Assembly (NCBI RefSeq): GCF_004681975.1
Contig: NZ_SMLK01000003.1
Coordinates: 310,001-374,000, forward strand
Direction: 5' to 3'
Length of the DNA: 64,000 nt
Source: Ramlibacter humi
GTDB lineage: Bacteria > Pseudomonadota > Gammaproteobacteria > Burkholderiales > Burkholderiaceae_C
The notes beneath the pieces are model-generated. The model was not told where the DNA came from. It searched no databases and saw only the letters and a program-made list of their open reading frames with translations. Made by a program: the position numbers and the translations under genes. Positions 56,493 through 64,000 of the stretch are shown here, in pieces (within the stretch, counting starts at the first letter, position 1; each line of letters starts with the position of its first letter).

Positions 56493-57440
56493 ATGCCTTT
56501 CCAGCGCTTGCGCCGCGCCTTGTTGCCGGCCGCCTGTGCCGTTTCGCTGCTGCTCGCCGCCTGCGGCGGCGGCAAAGTCGTGTCCCAGTTCGCCCCGGCG
56601 CGAGCCGTCGCCCTGGGCGATGCGTTCTCGGACGCGGGCCGGCGCGGCTCGCAGTACTCGATCAACGACAGCACCACCAGCAACTGGACGCAGCGCCTGG
56701 CCGCGAACTACAACCTGTCGCTGGCGTCCACGGCTTCCGGCGGCAACTCCTATGCCATCGGCAGCGCCCGGGTTGCCCTGCAGCCGGACGCGCAAGGCAA
56801 TGCGGCCACTCCCACGGTGACCGACCAGGTGACGGCTTATCTGACCTCTGGCGTCCAAAGCGACGACCTGGTGATCATCGGCGCCGGCACGGCGGACCTC
56901 ATCGTCGAGGAGCAGGCGGCGATCGCCGGCACGCAAAGCGATGCCCAGGCGAACGCCAATGTCCGCCAGGCCGGCACGCAGCTGGGCGCGCAGATCAAGC
57001 GCCTGGTCGATGCGGGCGTCAAGCACATCATCGTCGCGGGCGTGTACAACATCGGCCGCTCGCCGTGGGCGATCGCCACCGGTCGCGCTGTCGCGATGGA
57101 GGCTCTGGCCACCAACTTCAACGACGGCCTGAAGATCGCCATCGTCGACCTCGGCGCCAATGTGCTCTACGTGGATGCCGCGCTCCAGTTCAACCTGGTC
57201 ACCGCGTCGCCCGCCACGTATGGCTACACGGACGTCACCACCGTGACCTGCAATTCCGTCGATCCCGGCGTGGGCATCGGCATCGGCGCGGGCCAGGTCA
57301 ACTCCGCGCTGTGCACCGGCGCAACGCTGACCACCGGTTCCCCCGGCAGCTTCCTGTTCGCGGACAAGGTGTACCTCACGCCGGCCGGCAATGCCACGCT
57401 CGGCGACTATGCTTTCCAGCGTTCGAAGGACCGCTGGTAA
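56493..57440 (+). CDS. GDSL/SGNH-hydrolase-like lipoprotein, probably catalytically inactive
   Basis: A 315-residue protein with signal peptide ending LLAAC (lipidated Cys24) and a domain of GDSL-lipase layout. Block I reads LGDAFSDAG: the nucleophile Ser is Ala44. Block II GGNSYAIG is kept. Block III reads GTADL where G-x-N-D is expected (Asn to Ala134). Block V reads FADKVYLTPAGN: Asp291 stays but the catalytic His is Tyr294. With nucleophile, oxyanion Asn and base changed, esterase activity is unlikely; a binding or structural role in the envelope is inferred. TACACT at 56457-56462 may be its -10 box. A terminator follows. Confidence 0.78.
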   Translation: MPFQRLRRALLPAACAVSLLLAACGGGKVVSQFAPARAVALGDAFSDAGRRGSQYSINDSTTSNWTQRLAANYNLSLASTASGGNSYAIGSARVALQPDAQGNAATPTVTDQVTAYLTSGVQSDDLVIIGAGTADLIVEEQAAIAGTQSDAQANANVRQAGTQLGAQIKRLVDAGVKHIIVAGVYNIGRSPWAIATGRAVAMEALATNFNDGLKIAIVDLGANVLYVDAALQFNLVTASPATYGYTDVTTVTCNSVDPGVGIGIGAGQVNSALCTGATLTTGSPGSFLFADKVYLTPAGNATLGDYAFQRSKDRW

Positions 57441-57461
57441 GCATCCCGGCGCGCGATACGT

Positions 57462-57490
57462 AAGGGCCCTGCGGGGCCCTTCTTCATTTC
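57462..57490 (+). terminator. Rho-independent terminator shared by convergent genes
   Basis: AAGGGCCC-TGCG-GGGCCCTT stem-loop followed by CTTCATTT. It lies between the GDSL-like gene and dacB, slightly into the latter's end, and is nearly symmetric, so may serve both. Confidence 0.85.
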
Positions 57491-58863
57491 GCCGCCAGCC
57501 AGGCCAGCACGGCCTCGATCACCGGGCGCATGCCGCCGGCATTGGGGTGGTTGGCGATGGCCACCAGCACCAAGCGGCGGCCGCCGGGCAGGTGCACGTA
57601 GCCGGCCACGCCCTGCACGTCACGCAGGCTGCCGCTTTTCAGGTGCGCGCCGAGGGCCGCCTTCGTGCGCCGCAGCGTGCCGTCGGTGCCGGCCACCGGC
57701 AGCGATGCCGCCAGTTCCGGCATCAGCGGCGAGGCCCACGCGTACTGCAGCAGCTGCGCCAGTTGCGCGGCGGTGATGCGCTCGTCGCGCGAAAGTCCAG
57801 AGCCGTTGTCGAACTGCGGCGGCTCACCGGCGAAGCGCTCGCGCCACCACGCGCGCAGCAGCTCGCGCGAGCCTTGGCGCGAGCCCATGCCGCGCGCCTT
57901 CAGGCTCAGCGTGAGGAACACCTGCTGCGCCATCACGTTGTTGCTGTACTTGTTGATGTCGCGGACCACCTCGGCCAGCGAGGGTGAAACCGATTCGGCG
58001 ATGGGCCCCAGGCCCGTGGGCGCCCGGCCTTCGCGCACCTGTCCGCCGACGGTGCCGCCCGCCTCCTGCCACATGGACGCCACCAGCCGCGCCGTATAGC
58101 CGGCGCCATCGGGCGCGGCGATGGGCCAGGTGCGCTCGCCGCACGCCGCGGCATACGAGCCGCCGAACTGCGCGCGGGTGGGAGCGGGAAAGGCCAGCAG
58201 CAGCCCCGTGCGCCAGTCGCCGCAATCGCCCGCGGCCAGCGGCACGGTGGCGGGAAACTCGACGCCGGCCAGGGGCGGTTCCGCAACCACCCGCGCCGTG
58301 CCGCCCGGCTGCGGCGTGAACGTCAGCGCCACGGCCTTGAAGTTGAGCAGCAGCGCGTCGGGCAGCGCGTTGTACGGGCGCAGCGGTTCGCCGTCGAAAG
58401 CCGCCGGGTCGCCCGCGATCGGCTCGAAAGCGCTGCGGTCCAGCACGATGTCGCCCGCGACGCGGTCGATGCCCAGTGCGTGCAGGCGGCGGATCAGCAG
58501 CCACAGCCGCTCGTGCACCAGCTTCGGATCGCCCTGGCCCTTGAGGTAAAGATTGCCTTGCAGGACGCGCCCGACGATGGGCCCGTCCACGTAGACAGGC
58601 GTGGACCACGTGAAGGCGGGCCCCAGCAGTTCCAGCGCGGCGAAGGTGGTGGCCAGCTTGGCGATCGACGCCGGGTTCATCGGCGCGTTGACCCGGTGCG
58701 CCAGGCGCGGCGGCACGGCAGGGTCCACGTCGGCCACCAGCAGGGTGACGGCGTCGCGCGGCAGGCGGGCGCGGGCCAGCGCGGCGTCCACCTCCGCAGG
58801 GAGCGGCTGCGCCGCCGAAACCGAACACCACCAGGCGGCCACGAGCAGGAACAGCAAGCGCAT
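57484..58863 (-). CDS. dacB: D-alanyl-D-alanine carboxypeptidase/endopeptidase (PBP4)
   Basis: Periplasmic enzyme that cuts peptidoglycan cross-links and terminal D-Ala. The 459-residue product has a signal peptide (to about 18), the SxxK nucleophile motif PASIAKL (Ser66, Lys69), the SxN motif KYSNN and the KSG motif (HLKSGSL) in place of KTG, with the PBP4 insert domains between. These define the S13 peptidase family. The ATG at 58861-58863 is at the edge of a symmetric promoter-like region shared with tsaB. Confidence 0.93.
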   Translation of the reverse strand: MRLLFLLVAAWWCSVSAAQPLPAEVDAALARARLPRDAVTLLVADVDPAVPPRLAHRVNAPMNPASIAKLATTFAALELLGPAFTWSTPVYVDGPIVGRVLQGNLYLKGQGDPKLVHERLWLLIRRLHALGIDRVAGDIVLDRSAFEPIAGDPAAFDGEPLRPYNALPDALLLNFKAVALTFTPQPGGTARVVAEPPLAGVEFPATVPLAAGDCGDWRTGLLLAFPAPTRAQFGGSYAAACGERTWPIAAPDGAGYTARLVASMWQEAGGTVGGQVREGRAPTGLGPIAESVSPSLAEVVRDINKYSNNVMAQQVFLTLSLKARGMGSRQGSRELLRAWWRERFAGEPPQFDNGSGLSRDERITAAQLAQLLQYAWASPLMPELAASLPVAGTDGTLRRTKAALGAHLKSGSLRDVQGVAGYVHLPGGRRLVLVAIANHPNAGGMRPVIEAVLAWLAAK

Positions 58864-58868
58864 CGGGG

Positions 58869-58891
58869 CGATTATCCCGGCTCGATAATCG
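58869..58891. promoter_or_regulatory. Symmetric divergent promoter/operator of dacB and tsaB
   Basis: CGATTATC (58869-58876) and GATAATCG (58884-58891) are perfect inverted repeats around seven bases. Each arm supplies a GATAAT -10 box, one per direction. The predicted dacB RNA would begin almost at its ATG (leaderless); that of tsaB near 58896. Confidence 0.5.
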
Positions 58892-58912
58892 GGGTTTCCC
58901 CCGCGCGCGCCC

Positions 58913-59611
58913 TTGAACCTCCTCGCCTTCGATACCAGCACCGAAACGATGACGCTGGCGGTGCGCGCCGGCAGCGCCGTGCTGCAGCGGCGCGAGGCGG
59001 GCGGCGCGCGCGCGTCCGCGACGCTCATCCCGATGGCGATGGCCATGCTGGCGGAAGCCGGCCTCTCGCTGCGGCAACTCGATGCCATCGTGTTCGGGCG
59101 GGGCCCGGGATCGTTCACCGGCTTGCGCACCGCGTGCGCCGTGGCGCAGGGCCTCGCGCTGGGCGCCGACCGGCCGGTGCTGCCGGTCGAAACGCTGATG
59201 GCCGTGGCCGAGGCCGCGCGCGCGCAGGACGGCGCGGCCAACGTGCTGGCCGTGCTGGATGCGCGGATGGACGAGGTTTACGCCGCCCGCTACCGCCACG
59301 ACGGGCAAGCCTGGCAACGCGAAGGCGCCATCGAGCTGATCGCGCCCGAAGCCGTGGCCTGTCCGCCCGGCACGCTGCTGGCGGGCAACGCCTTCGCCGC
59401 GTACGGCGACCGGCTGCCCGCGGCACGCCGCGTCGAAGCCCTGCCCGAAGCCAAGGCCCTGCTGAGCCTGGCGCCCGCGCTGATCGCGCGCGGCGAATCG
59501 GTGCCGGCCGAGCAGGCGCTGCCCCTGTATGTGCGCGACCGTGTCGCGCAGACCACGGCCGAGCGCGAAGCGGCGCGCGCCGCCGCTCCCCAAGCGAAAA
59601 TGCCGTCATGA
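58913..59611 (+). CDS. tsaB: tRNA threonylcarbamoyladenosine biosynthesis protein TsaB
   Basis: A 232-residue ASKHA-fold partner of TsaD in t6A synthesis. It opens MNLLAFDTSTETMTLAV and has IVFGRGPGSFTGLRTACAVAQGLA, the TsaB signature. No ATG is present at the expected position; the TTG at 58913 gives the standard start. It lies in a tsaB-rimI-uracil-glycosylase operon, each gene overlapping the next by four bases. TsaB-RimI adjacency is widespread. Confidence 0.93.
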   Translation: MNLLAFDTSTETMTLAVRAGSAVLQRREAGGARASATLIPMAMAMLAEAGLSLRQLDAIVFGRGPGSFTGLRTACAVAQGLALGADRPVLPVETLMAVAEAARAQDGAANVLAVLDARMDEVYAARYRHDGQAWQREGAIELIAPEAVACPPGTLLAGNAFAAYGDRLPAARRVEALPEAKALLSLAPALIARGESVPAEQALPLYVRDRVAQTTAEREAARAAAPQAKMPS

Positions 59612-60075
59612 GCGCCGTGCTGGACACCCGCGAAGCGGGCTTCGAAGCCATGACCCTCGCCGACCTGGATTCGGTGCTGGTCATCGAGCGCGCCGCCTAC
59701 GACCACCCGTGGACCGCGGGCAACTTCGCCGATTCGCTGCGCTCGGGCTACCAGGGCCAGGTGCTGCGCGCCGGCAGCGAACTGCTGGGCTATTTCGTCG
59801 CCATGAAAGGCGTGGATGAAGTCCATCTGCTCAACCTCACTGTCGCGCCCGCCTGCCAGGGCCAGGGTTGGGGCCGCCTGATGCTGGACGCGCTGGCCCT
59901 CTGGTCGCGAGGCCAGGGTGCGCAATGGCTGTGGCTGGAAGTGCGCATGGGCAACGAGCGCGCGCAGAAGGTCTACCTGCGGCACGGCTTCCGCCGCGTG
60001 GGCGAACGCCGGGGCTACTACCCGGCGTTGAACGGCCGGCGCGAAGACGCCATCGTGATGAGCCTGAAACTGTGA
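59608..60075 (+). CDS. rimI: Ribosomal protein S18 alanine N-acetyltransferase
   Basis: A 155-residue GNAT acetyltransferase. The acetyl-CoA loop V-A-P-x-x-Q-G-Q-G-W-G-R-L (about 74-86) and the C-terminal ARRHGF-type NERAQKVYLRHGFRRVGERRGYY match RimI. It acetylates the N-terminus of S18. It overlaps tsaB. Confidence 0.93.
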   Translation: MSAVLDTREAGFEAMTLADLDSVLVIERAAYDHPWTAGNFADSLRSGYQGQVLRAGSELLGYFVAMKGVDEVHLLNLTVAPACQGQGWGRLMLDALALWSRGQGAQWLWLEVRMGNERAQKVYLRHGFRRVGERRGYYPALNGRREDAIVMSLKL

Positions 60076-60842
60076 CGCTGGCGATGGACGAACGCCGCGC
60101 GGCCATGCTGCGCGAGATGGGCATCCGGCTGCTGCCGGCGTGGGCGCTGCCTGCGCAGGAGCAGGCAGCGATCGATGCCGAAGCGGCCGAAGCGCCCGCG
60201 CTGCGCGCCGAGGTACCGGCGGTCGTCGAGGCGCCCATCGCGGTGCCGCCGGCGCGATCGCTCGGCGATCGCCCCGCGGGCGTCCCCACGCTGGACTGGC
60301 CCGAACTGGAAGCCGCCGTCGCCGGTTGCCGTGCGTGCGGGCTGTGCGAGTCGCGCCGCAACACCGTGTTCGGCGTCGGTCCCCGCCAGGCCGACTGGAT
60401 GGTGATCGGCGAAGCGCCCGGCGAGAACGAGGACCTGCGGGGCGAGCCCTTCGTCGGCCAGGCCGGCAAGCTGCTGGACAACATGCTGCGCGCGCTGGGA
60501 CTTGACCGCGGCCGCAACGTCTACATCGCCAACGTGCTCAAGTGCCGCCCGCCGGGCAACCGCAACCCGGAGCCGCAGGAAGTCGCGCAATGCGAGCCCT
60601 TCCTTCGCCGCCAGGTCGAGCTGGTGAAGCCGCGCATGATCCTGGCGATGGGCCGCTTCGCGGTGCAGAGCCTGTTGCAGACGCAGGAACCGGTGGGCCG
60701 CCTGCGCGGCCGCGTGCACGACTACCACGGTGTGCCGCTGGTGGTGACCTACCACCCGGCCTACCTGCTGCGCAACCTGCCGGACAAGGCCAAGGCCTGG
60801 GCCGATCTGTGCCTGGCCGCGACCACGCTGGACGCCGGTTGA
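60072..60842 (+). CDS. Uracil-DNA glycosylase, family 4 (Fe-S type)
   Basis: Removes uracil from DNA in base-excision repair. The 256-residue product has a poorly conserved Ala/Glu/Pro-rich N-terminus, then the catalytic domain: GEAPGENEDLRGEPFVGQAG (motif I) and TYHPAYLLRN (motif II). Cys86, Cys89, Cys158 and Cys174 have the C-x2-C...C...C spacing expected for the 4Fe-4S cluster. The GTG at 60072, overlapping the rimI stop, gives MTLAMDERRAAMLREMG; an ATG at 60084 is an alternative. It ends one base from the convergent glycosyltransferase. Confidence 0.92.
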   Translation: MTLAMDERRAAMLREMGIRLLPAWALPAQEQAAIDAEAAEAPALRAEVPAVVEAPIAVPPARSLGDRPAGVPTLDWPELEAAVAGCRACGLCESRRNTVFGVGPRQADWMVIGEAPGENEDLRGEPFVGQAGKLLDNMLRALGLDRGRNVYIANVLKCRPPGNRNPEPQEVAQCEPFLRRQVELVKPRMILAMGRFAVQSLLQTQEPVGRLRGRVHDYHGVPLVVTYHPAYLLRNLPDKAKAWADLCLAATTLDAG

Positions 60843-60843
60843 T

Positions 60844-61812
60844 TCAGTCCGCCGGCGGCGGCGGCTCGCTGCGCATTGGCTGGAAGGCCTGCGGCGACAG
60901 CGTGCGGGCCGCGTAGTCGATGCCGCACCACTGCGCGTATTGCGCCATCGTGCGCGCTTCGCCCAATCCATACACGCCCAATGGCGCGTCGTCGAACAAG
61001 GCGGCCAGCCGCCGGCGCGCCCGGTCTTCCAGTTGCCACCACGGCTGCTTGCGCGCGGCTTCGTGCGCCGCGTCCCAGTGCAGCGGGCGCGGCGGCATGC
61101 CCGAGCGGCCGTCGTTGTACAGGTGCGAGATCGGCAGGCCAGGCACGTGGAAGATGTCCCAGCCGTGCGTGAACAGGCGCGCCGCGATGGCCTGTTCCTC
61201 GCCGTGGAAGTACAGCTTCGGGTCGTAAGGGAACTGCAGCGCGAAGTGCCCCGGCGCGAAAAGGCAGCCCGCGCCCAGGTGGAAGCCCGGCACGGGCTGG
61301 TCGGTGTCCACGGGCTGGGCTTCGAACGACAGCACCGGGTGCCCCTCCTCGAACCCGGTGCCGGGCTTGATCACGTGGGCCAGCACCTTGTCCGTGGTCG
61401 GGCGCGGCACGGGGCGGCCGTTCTCGAAGGCGAAGGCGTTGGGGTAGGCCGAGAGCACGACGCCGCGCCGCCCCTGGGCCAGCGCCTTCGCCTGCGAGAC
61501 CAGGCGCTCGTCCCAGCCGGGCTCGAAATCCATGTGCGAGTCCAGCTGCAGGAACCAGTCCTCGCCGTCGTACAGCGCCATCGCCAGCGCGCGCGCCCAG
61601 CACGGGCCGCGGGCGTAGATGGGCTCGATGCGCTGGTAGGTCAGGCGGGCAGGCGCCAGCAAGGCCAGCGCGGAATCGGCCGGCGGCTGCGGGCTCTGGT
61701 CCACCACCCCGAAATGCAGGTCCTGCGGCCGGCTGGCCGCAGCCCGGGCGCGCGCCAGGGTAAAGCCCAGGACCGGGTCGCAGTAGGCGGCGATGCTGAC
61801 GAAGACGCTCAT
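60844..61812 (-). CDS. GlcNAc-type glycosyltransferase (GT60-like)
   Basis: A 322-residue GT-A-fold enzyme resembling the family of UDP-GlcNAc transferases (Pfam Glyco_transf GlcNAc). Visible are MSVFVSIAAYCDPVLGFTLARA, the donor-site DWFLQLDSHMDFEPGWDE, GAGCLFAPGHFALQFPYDPKLYFHGEEQAIAARLFTHGWDIF, and ISHLYND. Sugar acceptor and product are unknown; a cell-surface or protein target is possible. The enzyme has no signal or membrane segment. Confidence 0.8.
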   Translation of the reverse strand: MSVFVSIAAYCDPVLGFTLARARAAASRPQDLHFGVVDQSPQPPADSALALLAPARLTYQRIEPIYARGPCWARALAMALYDGEDWFLQLDSHMDFEPGWDERLVSQAKALAQGRRGVVLSAYPNAFAFENGRPVPRPTTDKVLAHVIKPGTGFEEGHPVLSFEAQPVDTDQPVPGFHLGAGCLFAPGHFALQFPYDPKLYFHGEEQAIAARLFTHGWDIFHVPGLPISHLYNDGRSGMPPRPLHWDAAHEAARKQPWWQLEDRARRRLAALFDDAPLGVYGLGEARTMAQYAQWCGIDYAARTLSPQAFQPMRSEPPPPAD

Positions 61813-61931
61813 GGCTGGGTTGACTTTCCTGGGCCCCGGCAGATCGGCTCAGATGTGACATTTACCGCATCTAACCAGGTGGCCCTGAGCGCGGAGCGTA
61901 CCGCTACCTGTAATTCGTTGCCGCTGTCGTA

Positions 61932-62040
61932 ACGGTGTGCTACCGTCAGCTCGACCGTGGCTCTAAGTAGCCACGAAGGCATTGGCTCGTCGAAATGCGG
62001 CGGCCGCTTCGAAACCAACGACCTTCAAGAGGGCCGTCCA
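61932..62040 (+). promoter_or_regulatory. Structured leader of the FHA-like gene
   Basis: Three hairpins lie before the ATG: ACGGT-gtgct-ACCGT (61932-61946), CGTGGCT-N6-AGCCACG (61956-61975) and CGAAAT-GCGG-CGG-CCGC-TTCG (61991-62011). AGGGCC at 62030-62035, which overlaps the ribosome site, is complementary to GGCCCT at 61881-61886. No known riboswitch family was recognised. The whole 227-base gap has no other gene. Confidence 0.4.
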
Positions 62041-64000
62041 TGACGCGACGCCAGTTCCCCCAACGCCTGCGGGCCGGCCAGGTGCCCGCGCCGGCCCCCG
62101 CGGCTGCCGGCCACCGCCCGGTGCTGCTGGCCCTGGCGCTGGCCGCGGGCTTCACCGCCGTCGCCGCGCGCGCGCAGTCGGTGCCGATCGGCGCGATCCA
62201 CGGCACGGCCCGGTTCGACCAGAACGGCAACAACCTGGTGGTCACCACCACCAACGGCGCCAACAGCAACCATTCGGCCATCAACTGGCAGAGCTTCAAC
62301 GTCCCGGGCGGTTCGACCACCTACTTCAACCAGCCCAACGCGGCCAGCACCTCGATCAACCGCGTGCTGGGCGCGGACCCCAGCAAAATCTTCGGCACGC
62401 TGTCGTCGAACGGCAAGCTGGTGCTGGTGAACCCGAACGGCATCGCCGTGGGCGCCGGCGCGGTGGTGGACACCGCGGGCTTCACCGCTTCGACGCTGCG
62501 CATGAGCGACGCCGATGCCATCGCCGGCCGCCTGCGCTTCGGCGACGGCACGGCCGGTGGCCCATTGCGCGTGGACGGCCGCGTGCTGGCGCGCCAGGGC
62601 AACGTGGTGCTGATCGGCAGCGACGTGCAGGTGGGCGCCGGTGCCGTGGTCGAAAGCCCCGCGGGCGCGACCGTGCTGGCCGCGGGCCAGAAGGTGGAAG
62701 TCACCGGCCGCGGGCTGGAAGGCATCTTCTTCGAGGTGCAGGCGCCGACGGATCAGGCGGTGAACCTGGGCACCTTGCGCGGCGACGCGGTCGGCGTCTT
62801 CGCCGGCACGCTGCGCCACAGCGGCCTGGTGCAGGCCACCGGCGTGACGGTGGAAGGCGGGCGCGTGGTGCTCAAGGCGAGCGAGCACGCCGAGACGTCC
62901 GGCACGACCTTGGCGCAGGGCATGAATGGCGCGGGCGGCAAGGTGGACGTGCTGGCGCGCACGGTGGGCGTGATGGACGGCGCGGCCATCGACACCTCCA
63001 ACACCGCGGGCGGCGGACAGATCCGGATCGGCGGCGACTACCGCGGCGCCAGCGCCGGTGCGCCGAACGCGCAGGTGACCTACGTCGCCGAAGGCGCGAC
63101 GCTGCGCGCGAATGCCACCGACAGCGGCAACGGCGGGCGCGTCATCGTCTGGGCCGACGACACCACGCGCGTGCACGGCACCATCGAGGCCAAGGGCGGT
63201 GCGAACGGTGGCAACGGCGGCTTCGTCGAGACGTCGGGCAAGCGGGTGCTGCAGGCGAGCGGCGTGAAGGTGGATGCGTCGGCCGCCAAGGGTGCGAACG
63301 GCGCCTGGCTGCTGGATCCGGCGGACATCACGATCGTCGCGGGCGGCGCCGAAGATGCGACGAGCGCGGGCGCTCCGAACGACGTGTTCTCGGCCGGCGC
63401 CGCCGGCACGTCGTACCTGCTGGCTTCCACGCTCGATGCCGCGCTGAACGGCGGCGGCACGAACGTGACGATCGAGACGAATTCCGGCACCGGCGGCACC
63501 GGCGACATCACCTTCGACACCGCGGCGGGGTCGATGACGTTCAACAAGACGACCGGCGGCACCACGAACCTGAACCTGAACGCCGACGGCGCCATCAAGT
63601 TCGTCGGCGCCGGGAGCGTGGATTTCCAGGCCACCGACGGCGGCACCGGCGTGTTGAACGTCAACTTCAACACGGCGGCGAAGTCCGTTTTCACCGACGG
63701 TCCCACCACCGTGACGGCCAGCACCGGCGGGCCGGGCAATGCGGTGAAGCTGAACCTCACGTCGGGGACGACGTGGCAGAACAACGGCAGCCTCTACCTG
63801 CGCGCCGGCAGCAAGCTGGCGGCCGCCGACGCCACGTTCGCGAACAACGGCTACGTCGAACTGGGCGACGCCAGGTTCCTGGCCGGCACGCTGACCAATG
63901 GCGGCAGCGTGATGGCGTACGGCAGCAGTGACCTGGAGACGACCCAGGGCTATGCAAGCGCCGGCAGCGGCTCGCTCGGCTTCTACGGCGGCAATCTCAC
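62040..64000 (+). CDS. Filamentous haemagglutinin-like TpsA exoprotein, 5' part
   Basis: The first 653 codons of a large secreted protein that continues beyond the window. A long signal region (to about residue 45, AVAARAQ) precedes the TPS secretion domain (about 50-300), with INWQSFNVPGGSTTYFNQPN (82-100) and NPNGIAVGAGAVVDT (131-145), the NQPN and NPNG motifs that a TpsB partner recognises. Downstream are Gly/Asn/Thr-rich beta-helix repeats and GNGGFVETSGK ... GAWLLDPADITI. It should be exported by a two-partner system; no TpsB gene is in the window. AGAGGG lies six bases before the ATG at 62040. Adhesion is inferred. Confidence 0.9.
   Translation, partial: MTRRQFPQRLRAGQVPAPAPAAAGHRPVLLALALAAGFTAVAARAQSVPIGAIHGTARFDQNGNNLVVTTTNGANSNHSAINWQSFNVPGGSTTYFNQPNAASTSINRVLGADPSKIFGTLSSNGKLVLVNPNGIAVGAGAVVDTAGFTASTLRMSDADAIAGRLRFGDGTAGGPLRVDGRVLARQGNVVLIGSDVQVGAGAVVESPAGATVLAAGQKVEVTGRGLEGIFFEVQAPTDQAVNLGTLRGDAVGVFAGTLRHSGLVQATGVTVEGGRVVLKASEHAETSGTTLAQGMNGAGGKVDVLARTVGVMDGAAIDTSNTAGGGQIRIGGDYRGASAGAPNAQVTYVAEGATLRANATDSGNGGRVIVWADDTTRVHGTIEAKGGANGGNGGFVETSGKRVLQASGVKVDASAAKGANGAWLLDPADITIVAGGAEDATSAGAPNDVFSAGAAGTSYLLASTLDAALNGGGTNVTIETNSGTGGTGDITFDTAAGSMTFNKTTGGTTNLNLNADGAIKFVGAGSVDFQATDGGTGVLNVNFNTAAKSVFTDGPTTVTASTGGPGNAVKLNLTSGTTWQNNGSLYLRAGSKLAAADATFANNGYVELGDARFLAGTLTNGGSVMAYGSSDLETTQGYASAGSGSLGFYGGNL

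Noticed and set aside
62040-63931. Alternative plus-strand frame from 61982 and the minus-strand frames 62025-63784
   Set aside because: The frame from 62040 has the signal region and the NQPN/NPNG motifs of the TpsA domain; the others are shadows.

Overview
This window looks like chromosomal core sequence from a high-GC (about 70% by eye) betaproteobacterium of the order Burkholderiales, most likely Comamonadaceae (Ramlibacter/Variovorax-like). The inference rests on gene order (pgk-pyk-fba-purC-thioredoxin-purE-purK-sua5; yajC-secD-secF-DUF1631; lysM-dprA-smg divergent from def-fmt; glnE divergent from yhdP), on a 1192-residue one-chain indolepyruvate ferredoxin oxidoreductase beside an Lrp regulator, and on dispersed copies of a short repeat encoding LSLSKG/RQAQGER-type peptides, common in this group. 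No rRNA, tRNA, CRISPR array, insertion sequence or prophage was seen.

Layout. 1-8 kb: small conserved genes, yaeQ, purB, glutathione transferase, a 0.5 kb gene-poor gap, an exported glutathione peroxidase, a diiron ferritin-like protein with rfaE2, then an ECF41-type sigma factor and its carboxymuconolactone decarboxylase-like partner, each preceded by the same promoter pattern. 8-14 kb: a complete tripartite RND efflux operon on the minus strand. 14-24 kb: glnE, and divergently a tightly overlapping four-gene operon (yhdP, nitrilase-family amidase, PAS histidine kinase, FixJ-type regulator). 24-31 kb: accessory-looking genes, including an orphan Imm11-type immunity protein, a Tat-exported extradiol dioxygenase, mltA with a lysozyme-inhibitor-like lipoprotein, a membrane adenylate cyclase and PhoX. 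31-41 kb: lrp/indolepyruvate oxidoreductase, yajC-secDF, and a DUF1631 protein with a very long glycine-rich insert. 41-47 kb: smg-dprA-lysM opposite def-lipoprotein-fmt-azlCD. 47-58 kb: glycolysis and purine genes, thioredoxin, sua5 and a lipoprotein resembling a catalytically dead GDSL hydrolase. 58-64 kb: dacB, tsaB-rimI-uracil-DNA glycosylase, a glycosyltransferase, and the first 653 codons of a filamentous-haemagglutinin-like TpsA exoprotein that runs off the window.

How genes work together. purB, purC, purE and purK serve IMP/AMP synthesis. def and fmt handle formyl-methionine. tsaB and sua5 act in t6A tRNA modification. pgk, pyk and fba serve central carbon flux. secD, secF and yajC support protein export. 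OMF, adaptor and RND form one pump. mltA, dacB and the LysM protein act on or bind peptidoglycan. I found no obviously new multi-gene system. The best leads are the twin ECF41 promoters, an in-frame repeat insertion in the oxidoreductase gene, a long inverted repeat abutting the secD start codon, the glycine-rich DUF1631 protein, the pseudo-GDSL lipoprotein and the orphan immunity gene.
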